64,000 nucleotides of DNA from Microbacterium barkeri (GCF_027921765.1 NZ_BSEJ01000004.1:1-64000), one strand, 5' to 3'; counted from the stretch's first letter, positions 1 through 8,209 are shown. The notes: generated by a model from the letters alone, not told the origin. Numbers and translations: made by a program.

Positions 1-1
1 G

Positions 2-55
2 GCCCTCGAACAACTCGCCCTCGTCTACCCCGAGCGCATCGAGCCCTACCTCTGA
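2..55 (+). CDS. C-terminal end of a probable IS256-family (Mutator-type) transposase, partial
   Basis: Only the last 17 codons are in the window; they read ALEQLALVYPERIEPYL followed by TGA. IS256/Mutator transposases commonly end with a motif of the kind ALNQFAI-(Y/F)-E-x-R, and this tail resembles it. That is family knowledge applied to a very short fragment. The bases just after the stop look like a terminal repeat of the same family. The gene begins outside the window, so catalytic residues cannot be checked. It could be the tail of an unrelated gene. Confidence 0.45.
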   Translation, partial: ALEQLALVYPERIEPYL

Positions 56-90
56 CCCCGAGGACCCAACTCCTTACACACACAACTTGA
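56..90. mobile_element. Possible terminal repeat end of the IS256-like element
   Basis: Immediately after the transposase-like stop codon the sequence contains TTACACACAACTTGACA (72-90 region). IS256-family ends often carry a TGTGTAA / TTACACA block. The exact tip and an 8-9 bp target duplication cannot be defined, because the other end is outside the window. The DUF222 reading frame on the opposite strand stops inside this block, consistent with an insertion junction near 74-100. Confidence 0.35.
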
Positions 91-1165
91 CAAGCTCAGC
101 GAGCTCAACCGCCTGCACGACGGGGATCACCCCGTGCCCGCACAGCACGGCTGCCCCGCCCACGAGGCGCTCCGTCGGGCGTCCGAACGCGTCACGCCCA
201 GACCCCTGAGCGGTCGCGTCCGCGGTGTCATCGTCGGGACACGGGTCGGCGAGCTCGTCGTCGCCCCCTCCGCCGATCTCCGCGGCGCCGGCGGCGCGGT
301 GCTCGGCAGCGGCGATGAACGCGCGGGCGGGGATCGTGATCTGCACGCTCGCGCGGATTCCCGCGAGTCCCGTCGGCACTCCCTGCGGGCCGGCTGTGGG
401 CGCCCCCGCGAGAGCGAGATCGCACAGCACATCCACCTGCCGCTGCTCGGCGGTGCGCTCGTCAGAGCCGTCGACATCCGCCGCCGCGAGCTCCTCAGCC
501 AGCTGCCGGGAACGATCCACGATCCCCTCGCCGACCAGCGCGGACACGTACATCCGCACCCAGCCCATCCCGTGCCGGCCCCGCTGGAACACCACTCGAC
601 GCCGCCGAGCCTCCTCGTGCCGCTCCCGCAGCGACCGCGGCTGCAGCCGCTCCGCCACGGCCTCCGCCACGGGACGCAGCCGGCCGGGTGTCAGCGCGTG
701 CTCGGCCAGCACGCCCAGCACCAGCTCCTCGAACCGCGCCCGCGCCGTCGCGGACTCCAGCTCATCCCCGAGCTCCACGATCACGCGCGCCTGCCCTGCC
801 GAGATGCGCCCCGCCTGCATCGACGCGAGGACCCGCGGATACCGATTCACCAGCGCGACCGCGTCGGCCATCCACGCCTCGGCCGTCGCCCGCGCGCATC
901 CCAGCACGCCCGCGATCTCCTCTGCCAGCGCCCGGAAGGACCACCCTCGGCCCTCCTCGCCGTCGGCCAGCGCTCGCGCCTCCCGCGCGTACTGCTCCTG
1001 CGCGACCTCCACCATGTGCGCGATCAGGAGCGCCTGCATCGCCTCGAGCGACGCCAGGGACCGCCCGTTCACCTCCAGTGCATCCGCGAGCGCCCCCAGC
1101 CGAGCGCGCTCATCCGGCGTCGGCAGCCACCCCGTCGACACCCGCGCACTCGAACTGATCTCCAT
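74..1165 (-). CDS. DUF222 domain protein, truncated before its HNH endonuclease domain
   Basis: This 363-residue protein has the DUF222 (13E12-repeat) N-terminal domain common in high-copy actinobacterial paralogues, with the helical core over about residues 20-280. Intact members continue into a C-terminal HNH nuclease domain with CRxPGC and DHxx motifs. None of these is present: the protein ends about 25 residues after the conserved CGHG element, in VELAELVKLCV. The stop lies in DNA that looks like the end of an insertion sequence, so the gene was probably cut by transposition and its last residues are read from the element. The true role of the family is not established. The remnant is unlikely to act as a nuclease. 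Confidence 0.8.
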   Translation of the reverse strand: MEISSSARVSTGWLPTPDERARLGALADALEVNGRSLASLEAMQALLIAHMVEVAQEQYAREARALADGEEGRGWSFRALAEEIAGVLGCARATAEAWMADAVALVNRYPRVLASMQAGRISAGQARVIVELGDELESATARARFEELVLGVLAEHALTPGRLRPVAEAVAERLQPRSLRERHEEARRRRVVFQRGRHGMGWVRMYVSALVGEGIVDRSRQLAEELAAADVDGSDERTAEQRQVDVLCDLALAGAPTAGPQGVPTGLAGIRASVQITIPARAFIAAAEHRAAGAAEIGGGGDDELADPCPDDDTADATAQGSGRDAFGRPTERLVGGAAVLCGHGVIPVVQAVELAELVKLCV

Positions 1166-1307
1166 ACATCCATCATCACAAGGACCACCGACGTTCGCAG
1201 ATTCTGACGACGCGGGCTCCGTGAGGATCGATCACGAATCGGCAACGGATCGTGCGGCGAGGGCACCGCCGTCGGGGTCAGCCTCCCGTGGAGGGGACGA
1301 TCTGAGG

Positions 1308-1760
1308 ATGACACTGAGCGTTCGCCCTGTCGATGCGCGTGACTCCGACGAGTGGGCCGCCCTCTACCGCGGATATCGCGCCTTCTACCGGCTCCCCGAT
1401 GATCCCGCTGCCGTCGCCACGACGTGGACCTGGGTCCGCGAAGGAGCGCATGGCCTCGTCGGGCTCGTCGCCGTGGACGAGCGCGATCGCCCCGTCGCGC
1501 TCGCGAACCTGCGATGGTTCGCTCGGCCATCCACCGCGACGACGGGCCTCTACCTCGACGATCTCTTCACCTCTCCGGATGCCCGCGGAGCCGGCGCGGC
1601 AGGCATGCTGCTGAAGCACGCTGCCCAGCTCGCCGCTGCGGGAGGGGCGAGCGTCGTCCGCTGGATCACGACGGCGGACAACGAGGTCGCCCGGTCCGTG
1701 TACGACGCCCATGCTGTCGCGACGCCCTGGGTGACCTACGACATGAAGCCGTCGGGGTGA
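1308..1760 (+). CDS. GNAT-family N-acetyltransferase
   Basis: This 150-residue protein has one GNAT fold. The acetyl-CoA binding motif A is the stretch YLDDLFTSPDARGAGAAGML at about residues 82-101, followed by a helix and a VYDAH-type motif B near the C-terminus. It transfers an acetyl group from acetyl-CoA to an unknown small amine or protein N-terminus. The ATG at 1308 is preceded by GGAGGGG about 11 bases upstream. A longer open frame runs back to 225, but that part is antisense to the DUF222 gene and has no protein character. It is the first of three tandem GNAT genes. Confidence 0.8.
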   Translation: MTLSVRPVDARDSDEWAALYRGYRAFYRLPDDPAAVATTWTWVREGAHGLVGLVAVDERDRPVALANLRWFARPSTATTGLYLDDLFTSPDARGAGAAGMLLKHAAQLAAAGGASVVRWITTADNEVARSVYDAHAVATPWVTYDMKPSG

Positions 1761-1802
1761 GCGCGCCGCGCGTCCTGATCGCACGCACGCCCGCGCGTCG
1801 CA

Positions 1803-1814
1803 TAGCCTGACCGG
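1803..1814 (+). promoter_or_regulatory. Leaderless promoter of the second GNAT gene
   Basis: TAGCCT at 1803-1808 lies exactly 6 bases before the ATG at 1815. This spacing puts the transcript start at or next to the start codon. Confidence 0.5.
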
Positions 1815-2468
1815 ATGGGGATCGAGACCGTCTGGCCGCTGTTCGCGCTCGAGCTCGCCACGCCGCGCCTCACCCTGAGGCCGCTGCGCGACGAGGATCT
1901 CGCACCGCTCACGGATGCGGCGATCGAGGGGATCCACGATCCGGACCGCATGCCGTTCAGCGCGCCATGGACCGACGCCGAGCCCGAGATCCTGCGACGC
2001 GAGTTCGCGCGGTTCCACTGGAGCCGGCGCGCGCAGCTCCGGCCGGAGGCATGGGGCATCAGCTTCGCCGTCCTCGAGGACGGCAGGCCCATCGGGATCC
2101 AGGATCTCGACGGACGCGACTTCCCCGCCCTGCGCACGGTGCACACCGGCTCGTGGCTGACCCGCTCCGCGCAGGGGCGCGGGCTCGGGCGCGAGATGCG
2201 GGCCGCGGTCCTCCTCTTCGCCTTCGACGTGCTCGGCGCAGAGTGGGCGGAGTCCGGAGCCGCCAGCTGGAACGCGGCGTCGCTCGGGGTCTCGCGCGCA
2301 CTGGGCTACCGCGAGAACGGCATCGAGCGCGTCCGGGCGCGTCCCGACCAGGTCGACGATCTCGTGCGCCTGCGCGTCTCGGCCGCGGAGTTCGCGCGCC
2401 CCGACTGGGACCTCCGCGTGAGCGGCGCGGAGACGGCGATCGGCGCGCTCATGCCGGACCAGGCATGA
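1815..2468 (+). CDS. GNAT-family N-acetyltransferase, RimJ/RimL-like
   Basis: This 217-residue acetyltransferase has the RimJ/RimL layout: an N-terminal strand ATPRLTLRPLRDEDL at about 17-30, the acetyl-CoA loop QGRGLGREMRAA at about 123-134, and the Asn-rich helix SWNAASLGVSRALGY at about 155-169. RimJ-like proteins acetylate ribosomal-protein N-termini or small molecules; the substrate here is unknown. There is no Shine-Dalgarno sequence, and a TANNNT box sits 6 bases upstream of the ATG. Its stop codon overlaps the start of the next GNAT gene (ATGA), so the two are translationally coupled. Confidence 0.82.
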   Translation: MGIETVWPLFALELATPRLTLRPLRDEDLAPLTDAAIEGIHDPDRMPFSAPWTDAEPEILRREFARFHWSRRAQLRPEAWGISFAVLEDGRPIGIQDLDGRDFPALRTVHTGSWLTRSAQGRGLGREMRAAVLLFAFDVLGAEWAESGAASWNAASLGVSRALGYRENGIERVRARPDQVDDLVRLRVSAAEFARPDWDLRVSGAETAIGALMPDQA

Positions 2469-3013
2469 ACGCGCTGCCCGATGAGGTGATCCCCGTGCGG
2501 GAAGGGGTCGCCCTGACGGCCTTCGCGCCCGACGACGCGGCCGTCATCCACGCCGCGGTGGACGACGTCGAGATCCGCCGCTGGCTCCCGCTCCCCCGTC
2601 CGTACCCGCTCGAGCTCGCAGCCGACTGGAGCACCCGCGTCGCCGAGACCATCCGCACGTCGGGATCCGGGCTCGTCCGCTGCATCAGGGCAGGCGAGCG
2701 GATGGCCGGCTGCATCGACGTCAAGCGCGTCGACTGGCGGGCGCGCACCGCCGAGCTCGGCTACTGGCTCTCACCTGCGCACCGGGGCCGCGGGCTCGCC
2801 GCAGGCGCCGTCGATGCCCTCGCCTCCTGGCTGATCGACGCGCACGCGTTCGAGCGCGTCGAGCTCCGCATCGCGACCGGCAACGCGGCGTCCACGCGCG
2901 TCGCCGAGCGCGCCGGGTTCGTCTACGAGGGCACGGCGCGCAATGCGGGGTTCACGGATGGCGGCCGCGTCGACCTCGGGATCTGGTCGCGGATCGCCTC
3001 CGACCGGCGCTGA
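2465..3013 (+). CDS. GNAT-family N-acetyltransferase, RimJ/RimL-like
   Basis: This 182-residue RimJ/RimL-type acetyltransferase has the motif A segment AHRGRGLAAGAVDAL at about 103-117 and the family motif NAASTRVAERAGF at about 139-151, followed by YEGTARNAG. Its ATG overlaps the stop of the preceding GNAT gene, so the two form one translational unit. A longer open frame starting at 1967 lies inside the previous gene and is not credible. The substrate is unknown. It ends 11 bp from the convergent ABC-F gene, with no room for a terminator. Confidence 0.82.
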   Translation: MNALPDEVIPVREGVALTAFAPDDAAVIHAAVDDVEIRRWLPLPRPYPLELAADWSTRVAETIRTSGSGLVRCIRAGERMAGCIDVKRVDWRARTAELGYWLSPAHRGRGLAAGAVDALASWLIDAHAFERVELRIATGNAASTRVAERAGFVYEGTARNAGFTDGGRVDLGIWSRIASDRR

Positions 3014-3024
3014 CCGCGGGCGCG

Positions 3025-4830
3025 CTACTCGACGAGCTCGCTGAGCTCGAGCCAGCGCTCCTCGATCTGCGCCGTCTGCTCTTCGAGCGCCCGGATCTCG
3101 GCCGACAGCGCGCCCAGGCCCTCGTAGTCGCTCTGGTCGTGCGCGGCCATCCGGTCGTGCACCTTCGCGATATCGGCCTGGAGCTTCTCGAGCTTGCGCT
3201 CCGCGGCGGCGAGCTCCTTCTGCGCGGCCCGCAGCTCGGCGCCTGACAGCCCGGAGCCAGGCGTCGCCGCGGCGGCCCCCGCCGCGGCAGCCGGGGCACG
3301 GTCGCGCGCGGCCTCCTGCGCATCACGCAGTCGGAGGTACTCGTCGACGCCGCCGGGAAGATGCCGCAGCCGCCCGTCGAGAACCGCGTACTGCTGGTCG
3401 GTGACGCGCTCGAGGAAGTACCGGTCGTGCGAGACGACGAGGAGCGTGCCCGCCCAGGAGTCGAGGAGATCCTCCATCGCCGCGAGCATGTCGGTGTCGA
3501 GGTCGTTGGTGGGCTCGTCGAGGATGAGCACATTGGGCTGATCGAGGAGGATGAGCAGGAGCTGCAGGCGCCGCTTCTGCCCGCCCGAGAGGTCCTTGAC
3601 GGGGGTCGACAGCTGCACCGACGAGAAGCCCATGCGCTCGAGCAGCTGGCCCGGAGTGAGCTCCTGCGCCTTCGAGCCCGACCCGATCGTGTAGCTCGTG
3701 CGCAGGTTCGAGATGACCACTCGCACCGGGTCCTGCATGTGCGGCTCGAGCTCGTCCATCCGCTGCGTCAGGGTCGCGACCTTCACGGTCTTCCCGCGCT
3801 TGACCCGGCCTGCCGTCGGCTCGACGGTGCCCGCGATCAGACCGAGCAGCGTCGACTTCCCGGCGCCGTTCACGCCCAGGATGCCGGTGCGCTCGCCCGG
3901 TGCGATGCGCCACTCGATCCGCCGGAGCACCTCGCGGTCGCCGTAGGAGACCGAGGCGTCGAGCAGGTCGACGACGTCCTTGCCGAGGCGCGAGACGGCG
4001 AGCGACTGGAGCGCGACCTTGTCGCGCACGTCGGGGACGTCGGCGATGAGCTCGTTGGCCGCGTCGATGCGGAACTTCGGCTTCGACGTGCGCGCGGGCG
4101 CTCCCCGGCGCAGCCACGCGAGCTCCTTGCGGGCCAGGTTCTGGCGCCGCTGCTCGATCGCCGCGGCCTGCCGGTCGCGCTCGACGCGCTGCAGGATGTA
4201 CGCCGCATAGCCGCCCTCGAAGGGCTCGACGATCCGGTCGTGGACCTCCCAGGTCGTGGTGCACACCTCGTCGAGGAACCACCGGTCGTGCGTCACGACG
4301 AGCAGCCCGCCCGCGTTCGCGGACCACCGGCGCTTGAGGTGCGCGGCGAGCCACGCGATCGCCTCGACGTCGAGGTGGTTCGTGGGCTCGTCGAGCGCGA
4401 TGACGTCCCAGTCGCCGGCGAGGAGCCGCGCGAGCGCCACCCGGCGGCGCTGACCGCCCGAGAGCTCGGCGAGCCGGGCATCCCACGGAAGGTCGCGCAG
4501 CAGACCCGCGATGACATCGCGCACGCGGGCGTCGCCCGCCCACTCGTGCTCCGGGGTGTCGCCGACGACGGCGCTCCCGATCGTGTCGTCGTCGTCGAGC
4601 GTGTCCGCCTGGTCGAGCACGCCGATCCGCACGCCCCCGCGCACCGTCACGCGGCCGCTGTCGGGTTCGAGACGACCCGCGAGCATCGCGAGCAGACTCG
4701 ACTTTCCGTCGCCGTTGCGGCCGACGATGCCGATGCGGTCGCCCTCGTTCACGCCGAGCGTGACGGAGTCGAAGACGATGCGGGTGGGGAACTCGAGATG
4801 CAGGGCCTCGGCCCCGAGAAGATGCGCCAT
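3025..4830 (-). CDS. uup: ABC-F family ATPase, Uup-like
   Basis: This 601-residue protein has two ABC ATPase domains in one chain and no membrane segment, which defines the ABC-F family of ribosome-associated factors. Walker A motifs are GRNGDGKSS (about 37-45) and GVNGAGKST (about 330). Signature motifs LSGGQ and Walker B LDEPTN are present in both halves. A C-terminal coiled coil (about 540-601, rich in Lys/Glu/Ala) follows, as in Uup. Known Uup proteins act on ribosomes or branched DNA; antibiotic-resistance ABC-F proteins are related, so the exact role is open. The gene lies downstream of the iron-binding-protein gene but is separated from it by a hairpin and has its own upstream palindrome. 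Confidence 0.85.
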   Translation of the reverse strand: MAHLLGAEALHLEFPTRIVFDSVTLGVNEGDRIGIVGRNGDGKSSLLAMLAGRLEPDSGRVTVRGGVRIGVLDQADTLDDDDTIGSAVVGDTPEHEWAGDARVRDVIAGLLRDLPWDARLAELSGGQRRRVALARLLAGDWDVIALDEPTNHLDVEAIAWLAAHLKRRWSANAGGLLVVTHDRWFLDEVCTTTWEVHDRIVEPFEGGYAAYILQRVERDRQAAAIEQRRQNLARKELAWLRRGAPARTSKPKFRIDAANELIADVPDVRDKVALQSLAVSRLGKDVVDLLDASVSYGDREVLRRIEWRIAPGERTGILGVNGAGKSTLLGLIAGTVEPTAGRVKRGKTVKVATLTQRMDELEPHMQDPVRVVISNLRTSYTIGSGSKAQELTPGQLLERMGFSSVQLSTPVKDLSGGQKRRLQLLLILLDQPNVLILDEPTNDLDTDMLAAMEDLLDSWAGTLLVVSHDRYFLERVTDQQYAVLDGRLRHLPGGVDEYLRLRDAQEAARDRAPAAAAGAAAATPGSGLSGAELRAAQKELAAAERKLEKLQADIAKVHDRMAAHDQSDYEGLGALSAEIRALEEQTAQIEERWLELSELVE

Positions 4831-4832
4831 GT

Positions 4833-4846
4833 CCCTACCAGGGTAG
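4833..4846. promoter_or_regulatory. Palindrome immediately upstream of the ABC-F gene
   Basis: CCTACC-AG-GGTAGG is a perfect inverted repeat two bases before the ABC-F start codon on the minus strand. Read on that strand it contains TACCCT, a possible -10 box 9 bases from the ATG. It could be an operator or part of a short-leader promoter. Confidence 0.35.
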
Positions 4847-4862
4847 GCGACCGGCCTGGGCG

Positions 4863-4892
4863 GAGGGGATGGCCGGGGCCGACCATCCCCTC
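4863..4892 (-). terminator. GC-rich hairpin after the iron-binding-protein gene
   Basis: A perfect 10-bp inverted repeat (GAGGGGATGG / CCATCCCCTC) with a 10-base loop lies downstream of the iron substrate-binding gene and upstream of the ABC-F gene on the same strand. There is no clear T-run, as is usual in high-GC actinobacteria. Confidence 0.55.
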
Positions 4893-4968
4893 GCGCATCA
4901 GCGGTTCACGTGTCCGATCACCTTCACGGCACCGTCCGAGATGCTGACGATGGTGCCGGGATCCCGCG

Positions 4969-5988
4969 TCAGTCCTTGAGCTGCGGGTCGACCCCGAAGT
5001 GCTCGGCGAGCGTGGTGATGACCTCGTGCGCGCCCTGGATCGACACCGACGCGAGGAAGACCGCGTCGTCGACGTAGAGCTTCTCGCCCTCGAGGCGGTC
5101 CCACAGGGGGTTCGACTCGAACTGCTCGCGCTGCGCGCGCGACGCGTCACCCTCTGCTCCCTCGGGCTCCCACGAGCTCACGAGGATGAGCCCGGCGTCG
5201 ACGTCGAGGATCTGCTCCTGCGAGATGGGGACGAAGATCTCCTCCGTCGTGTCGGGCGCCGTCTCGGGGCGCGGGAGGCCCATGTCGGTGAGGATCTCGC
5301 CGATGAAGGAGTTGCTCGAGTAGAGCCGCGCGGTGTCCTCGCCGGCGAAGCGGACCAGGTCGACCGTGAGGTCGGGCTGCGCCTCGAGGATCTCGGCGCC
5401 GACCGCTGCGGCGCGCTCCTCGTAGGCGGCGACGGCGGCCTCGGCCTCGTCCTTCTTGCCGAGCGCCTCGCCGAGGAGCACGACGTTCTCGCGCCAGGTC
5501 GGGCCCGTGCTCTCCGAGAACACGGTCGGCGCGATCTGCGACAGCTGCGGGTAGAGCGCCTCCTGGCGCACCTTCGCGGAGATGATGAGGTCGGGCTCGA
5601 GCGCGAGGATCGCCTCCAGGTCGGGCTCGGCCATCGTGCCGACGCTCACGGCGTCGCCCGCGAACTCGCTGACGTCGCCGAGGTAGGGGGCGAACGGGTC
5701 GTCCGGGTCCTGGCGGTACTGGGCGTAGCCGACGAGGTGCGAGCCGAGCAGCAGGGTCGCGTCGACGTAGCTCGGGTCGAGCGCGACGATCCGGAGGGGC
5801 TCCTCGGGGATGGTCGTCTCGCCCATGGCGTGCTCGATCGTGATCGGGAACTCGGACGCCTCGGCGCTGGCCGCCGGGGTCTCCTCGGGGGCGGATCCGC
5901 TCTCGGCGGTCGCGGGGGCGCAGGCGAGAAGGCCGAGCGCGAGGCCGGCGATGCCGAGGGCGGACGCCGAGGTGCGCAGGGTGTTCAT
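4969..5988 (-). CDS. Iron-siderophore ABC transporter substrate-binding lipoprotein
   Basis: This 339-residue FecB/FepB-type periplasmic-binding protein begins with a signal peptide ending in a lipobox, GLLAC, with the lipidated Cys at about residue 23. The binding fold spans about 48-335, with the typical openings RIVALDPSYVDATLLLG and DLEAILALEPDLIIS. It should capture a ferric siderophore outside the membrane and pass it to the two permeases encoded divergently from 6081. A Shine-Dalgarno sequence (GAGGAAG) precedes the ATG. The shared intergenic region carries a DtxR/IdeR-type iron box, so expression is expected to rise in iron limitation. The particular siderophore cannot be told from sequence. 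Confidence 0.88.
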   Translation of the reverse strand: MNTLRTSASALGIAGLALGLLACAPATAESGSAPEETPAASAEASEFPITIEHAMGETTIPEEPLRIVALDPSYVDATLLLGSHLVGYAQYRQDPDDPFAPYLGDVSEFAGDAVSVGTMAEPDLEAILALEPDLIISAKVRQEALYPQLSQIAPTVFSESTGPTWRENVVLLGEALGKKDEAEAAVAAYEERAAAVGAEILEAQPDLTVDLVRFAGEDTARLYSSNSFIGEILTDMGLPRPETAPDTTEEIFVPISQEQILDVDAGLILVSSWEPEGAEGDASRAQREQFESNPLWDRLEGEKLYVDDAVFLASVSIQGAHEVITTLAEHFGVDPQLKD

Positions 5989-6052
5989 GCGGTCTTCCTC
6001 TATCGGGTGTCAGGAGGCCGTCGCGGGGACGGCGCGCGGATGGGGTCAGCGC

Positions 6053-6071
6053 GAAGGGTAGACTAACCTAA
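6053..6071. promoter_or_regulatory. DtxR/IdeR-type iron box
   Basis: GAAGGGTAGACTAACCTAA matches the actinobacterial iron-box consensus TTAGGTTAGGCTAACCTAA at 15 of 19 positions. It ends 9 bases before the permease ATG at 6081 and lies about 65 bases upstream of the binding-protein gene on the other strand, so one site can repress both arms. TAACCT or TAGACT inside it could serve as the -10 box of a short-leader transcript for the permease. Confidence 0.8.
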
Positions 6072-6080
6072 GAACTCCCG

Positions 6081-7142
6081 ATGTCCCGACCGCCGGAGGC
6101 TCCCCTGACATCCGTCTCCGCGATCGCGCGCCCGAGCGAGCGCCGTGCCCGACCCCGCTCCCGACCGGCGGCCGCGCTCCTGTGCGCACTGCTCCTCCTC
6201 GTCGCGGTCGTCCTGAGTCTCGCCGTCGGCGGCCGGGTGACGTCCGTCGGCGAGCTCCTCGGCGCCCTGTTCGCGCCGACCGGAACGGACGCCGACGTGA
6301 CGATCCTCGGCCTGCGCCTCCCCCGCACCGTGCTCGGGCTCGTCGTGGGTGCGTGCCTCGGCATCGCCGGCACGCTGACGCAGGGGCACACGAGGAATCC
6401 GGTCGCCGACCCGGGGCTCCTCGGCATCTACCAGGGGGCGGCGCTCGCGATCGTCGTCGTCACGGCGTCCGGAGCGAACCCGCCGGCCCTCGCCCTCGCT
6501 CTCTGCGCCTTCGCGGGCGCCCTCACGGTGGCCGTGCTCGTCTTCGCGATCGCGCGCGTCGCCCCCGGGCGCGAGGGCACTCTGTCGTTCGTGCTCGCGG
6601 GCGTCGCGATCTCCGCGCTGGCGTCGTCGCTCGTGACGGCGATCTCGCTGCTCGATCTGCAGGCGCTCGACCAGCTCCGGTTCTGGCAGGTCGGCTCCCT
6701 CGCCTCGCGCAGCGGCGCGATCGGCGCCGTCTGGCCGCTCATCGTCATCGGCCTCGTGCTCGCCATCGCCAACACGCGCGCCCTCAACGTGCTCGCGCTG
6801 GGCGACGACGCCGCATCCGCTCTCGGCCAGGCGCCCTGGCGCGCCCGCGCCGTCGGCATCGCCGCGATCGCCCTGCTCGGAGCATCCGCCGTGACCCTCG
6901 CCGGGCCGATCGCATTCGCGGGCCTCATCGTCCCGCATCTCGCGCGCTCGCTCGTGGGGCCCGACTACCGATGGCAGCTGACGGTGTCGGCGCTGCTCGG
7001 GCCCGCGATCGTCCTCATCGCCGATACGGTCGGCCGCGTCGTCGCACGGCCGGGCGAGATCTCGGTCACCGTCGTCCTCGCGGTCGTGGGCGCGCCGCTG
7101 TTCGTCGCGATCGCCCGCTCGCGCAGGAAGATCGCGCTGTGA
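6081..7142 (+). CDS. Iron-siderophore ABC transporter permease (FecCD family)
   Basis: This 353-residue hydrophobic protein has about nine or ten membrane helices and the FecCD/BtuC signatures LRLPRTVLGLVVGACLGIAG (about 72-91), RNPVADPGLLGI and the C-terminal LAGPIAFAGLIVPHLAR motif that contacts the ATPase. It forms half of the membrane channel for ferric-siderophore import. It starts the operon permease-permease-ATPase, and its stop overlaps the GTG of the next gene. The ATG has no Shine-Dalgarno sequence and lies 9 bases after the iron box, so translation may be leaderless or near-leaderless. Confidence 0.88.
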   Translation: MSRPPEAPLTSVSAIARPSERRARPRSRPAAALLCALLLLVAVVLSLAVGGRVTSVGELLGALFAPTGTDADVTILGLRLPRTVLGLVVGACLGIAGTLTQGHTRNPVADPGLLGIYQGAALAIVVVTASGANPPALALALCAFAGALTVAVLVFAIARVAPGREGTLSFVLAGVAISALASSLVTAISLLDLQALDQLRFWQVGSLASRSGAIGAVWPLIVIGLVLAIANTRALNVLALGDDAASALGQAPWRARAVGIAAIALLGASAVTLAGPIAFAGLIVPHLARSLVGPDYRWQLTVSALLGPAIVLIADTVGRVVARPGEISVTVVLAVVGAPLFVAIARSRRKIAL

Positions 7143-8209
7143 GCGCGCGGATGGCCGTGCCCGCGCCGGTCAGGATCGGGCGCCTCTCGGCGCTCGTGCG
7201 GATGCGGGCCGTGGTCGCGACGGTCGCCCTCGCGCTGCTCGCGGGCGCCGCGTTCGCGCTGCATCTCTCGATCGGCACGACGGTGATCCCGCCTTCCGAG
7301 CTCATCGCGACACTGCTCGGGAATCCGCCCGACGATGCGACGGCCCTCGTCGTCCACGGCTTCCGGCTCCCGCGCGCGACGGCCGCGCTCACCGCGGGCC
7401 TCGCGCTCGGCATGTCGGGCGCCCTCACGCAGACCATCGCCCGGAACCCACTCGCGAGCCCCGACATCCTCGGCGTGACCTCCGCCGCCGCGCTCGGCGC
7501 GGTCGCCGTCCTCGTGCTCGCGGGCGGCGCGAGCGCGGGCGCGAGCGGCATCGCGGCGTCCGTGCTCATGCCCGCCGCCGCCCTCGGCGGCGGCATCCTC
7601 GCGGGAATCGCGACCGCCGTGCTCGGATGGCGCGGCGGAATCGACCTGCACCGCACGGTGCTCGCGGGCATCGGGGTGTCGTGGCTCGCCACGAGCCTCA
7701 CGACCTGGCTGCTCACGCTCGGCGACGTCACGAACGCCGCGATCGCCGTGACCTGGATGAGCGGCTCCCTCAACGGGCGCGAGTGGAGCGCGATCGCGCC
7801 GAGCGTCGCAGCGATCGCCGTCCTGCTCGTCATCGGATCGGCGCTCGCGCACCAGCTCGCGCTCACCGCATTCGACGACCAGACGGCAGCCGGCATCGGC
7901 GTGCGCCTGGGCCCCGTGCGTCTCGCCGTGCTCGCGACGGCCGTGCTGCTCGCCTCGTTCGCGGCCCTCGTCGCGGGCCCGATCTCGTTCGTCGCGCTCG
8001 CGGCGCCGCAGATCGCGCGCCTCGCGACGCACACGCCCACGCCTCCCCTCTGGGCGAGCGCGCTCGTAGGCGCGGTCCTGCTCCTCGCAGCCGACGTCGT
8101 GACCGCTCATCTCTTCCCCATCCCGCTTCCCGCGGGCATCGGCACGGCGCTCGTCGGCGTCCCGTACCTGCTGTGGCTCATCGTCCTGAACCGGAGGAGG
8201 ATCGCATGA
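7139..8209 (+). CDS. Iron-siderophore ABC transporter permease (FecCD family), second subunit
   Basis: This is a 356-residue FecCD-type permease, the second half of the channel. Motifs include FRLPRATAALTAGLALGMSG, RNPLASPDILGV and VAGPISFVALAAPQIAR. The GTG at 7139 overlaps the stop of the preceding permease (GTGA) and was chosen for that coupling; an in-frame ATG at 7151 is the alternative. Its own stop overlaps the ATPase start. The two permeases are paralogous but diverged, as is normal for heterodimeric siderophore importers. Confidence 0.87.
   Translation: MSARMAVPAPVRIGRLSALVRMRAVVATVALALLAGAAFALHLSIGTTVIPPSELIATLLGNPPDDATALVVHGFRLPRATAALTAGLALGMSGALTQTIARNPLASPDILGVTSAAALGAVAVLVLAGGASAGASGIAASVLMPAAALGGGILAGIATAVLGWRGGIDLHRTVLAGIGVSWLATSLTTWLLTLGDVTNAAIAVTWMSGSLNGREWSAIAPSVAAIAVLLVIGSALAHQLALTAFDDQTAAGIGVRLGPVRLAVLATAVLLASFAALVAGPISFVALAAPQIARLATHTPTPPLWASALVGAVLLLAADVVTAHLFPIPLPAGIGTALVGVPYLLWLIVLNRRRIA

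Noticed and set aside
225..1307. N-terminal extension of the first GNAT gene back to 225
   Set aside because: The extra 361 residues are antisense to DUF222, Ser/Arg/Ala-rich and unlike GNAT proteins; the ATG at 1308 has a Shine-Dalgarno sequence.
4898..4968. Protein-like stretch GTIVSISDGAVKVIGHVNR on the minus strand downstream of the iron-binding-protein gene
   Set aside because: It reads like a real C-terminus, but there is no good start or ribosome-binding site and only about 23 codons. It may be the remnant of an older gene end; unsupported as a gene.
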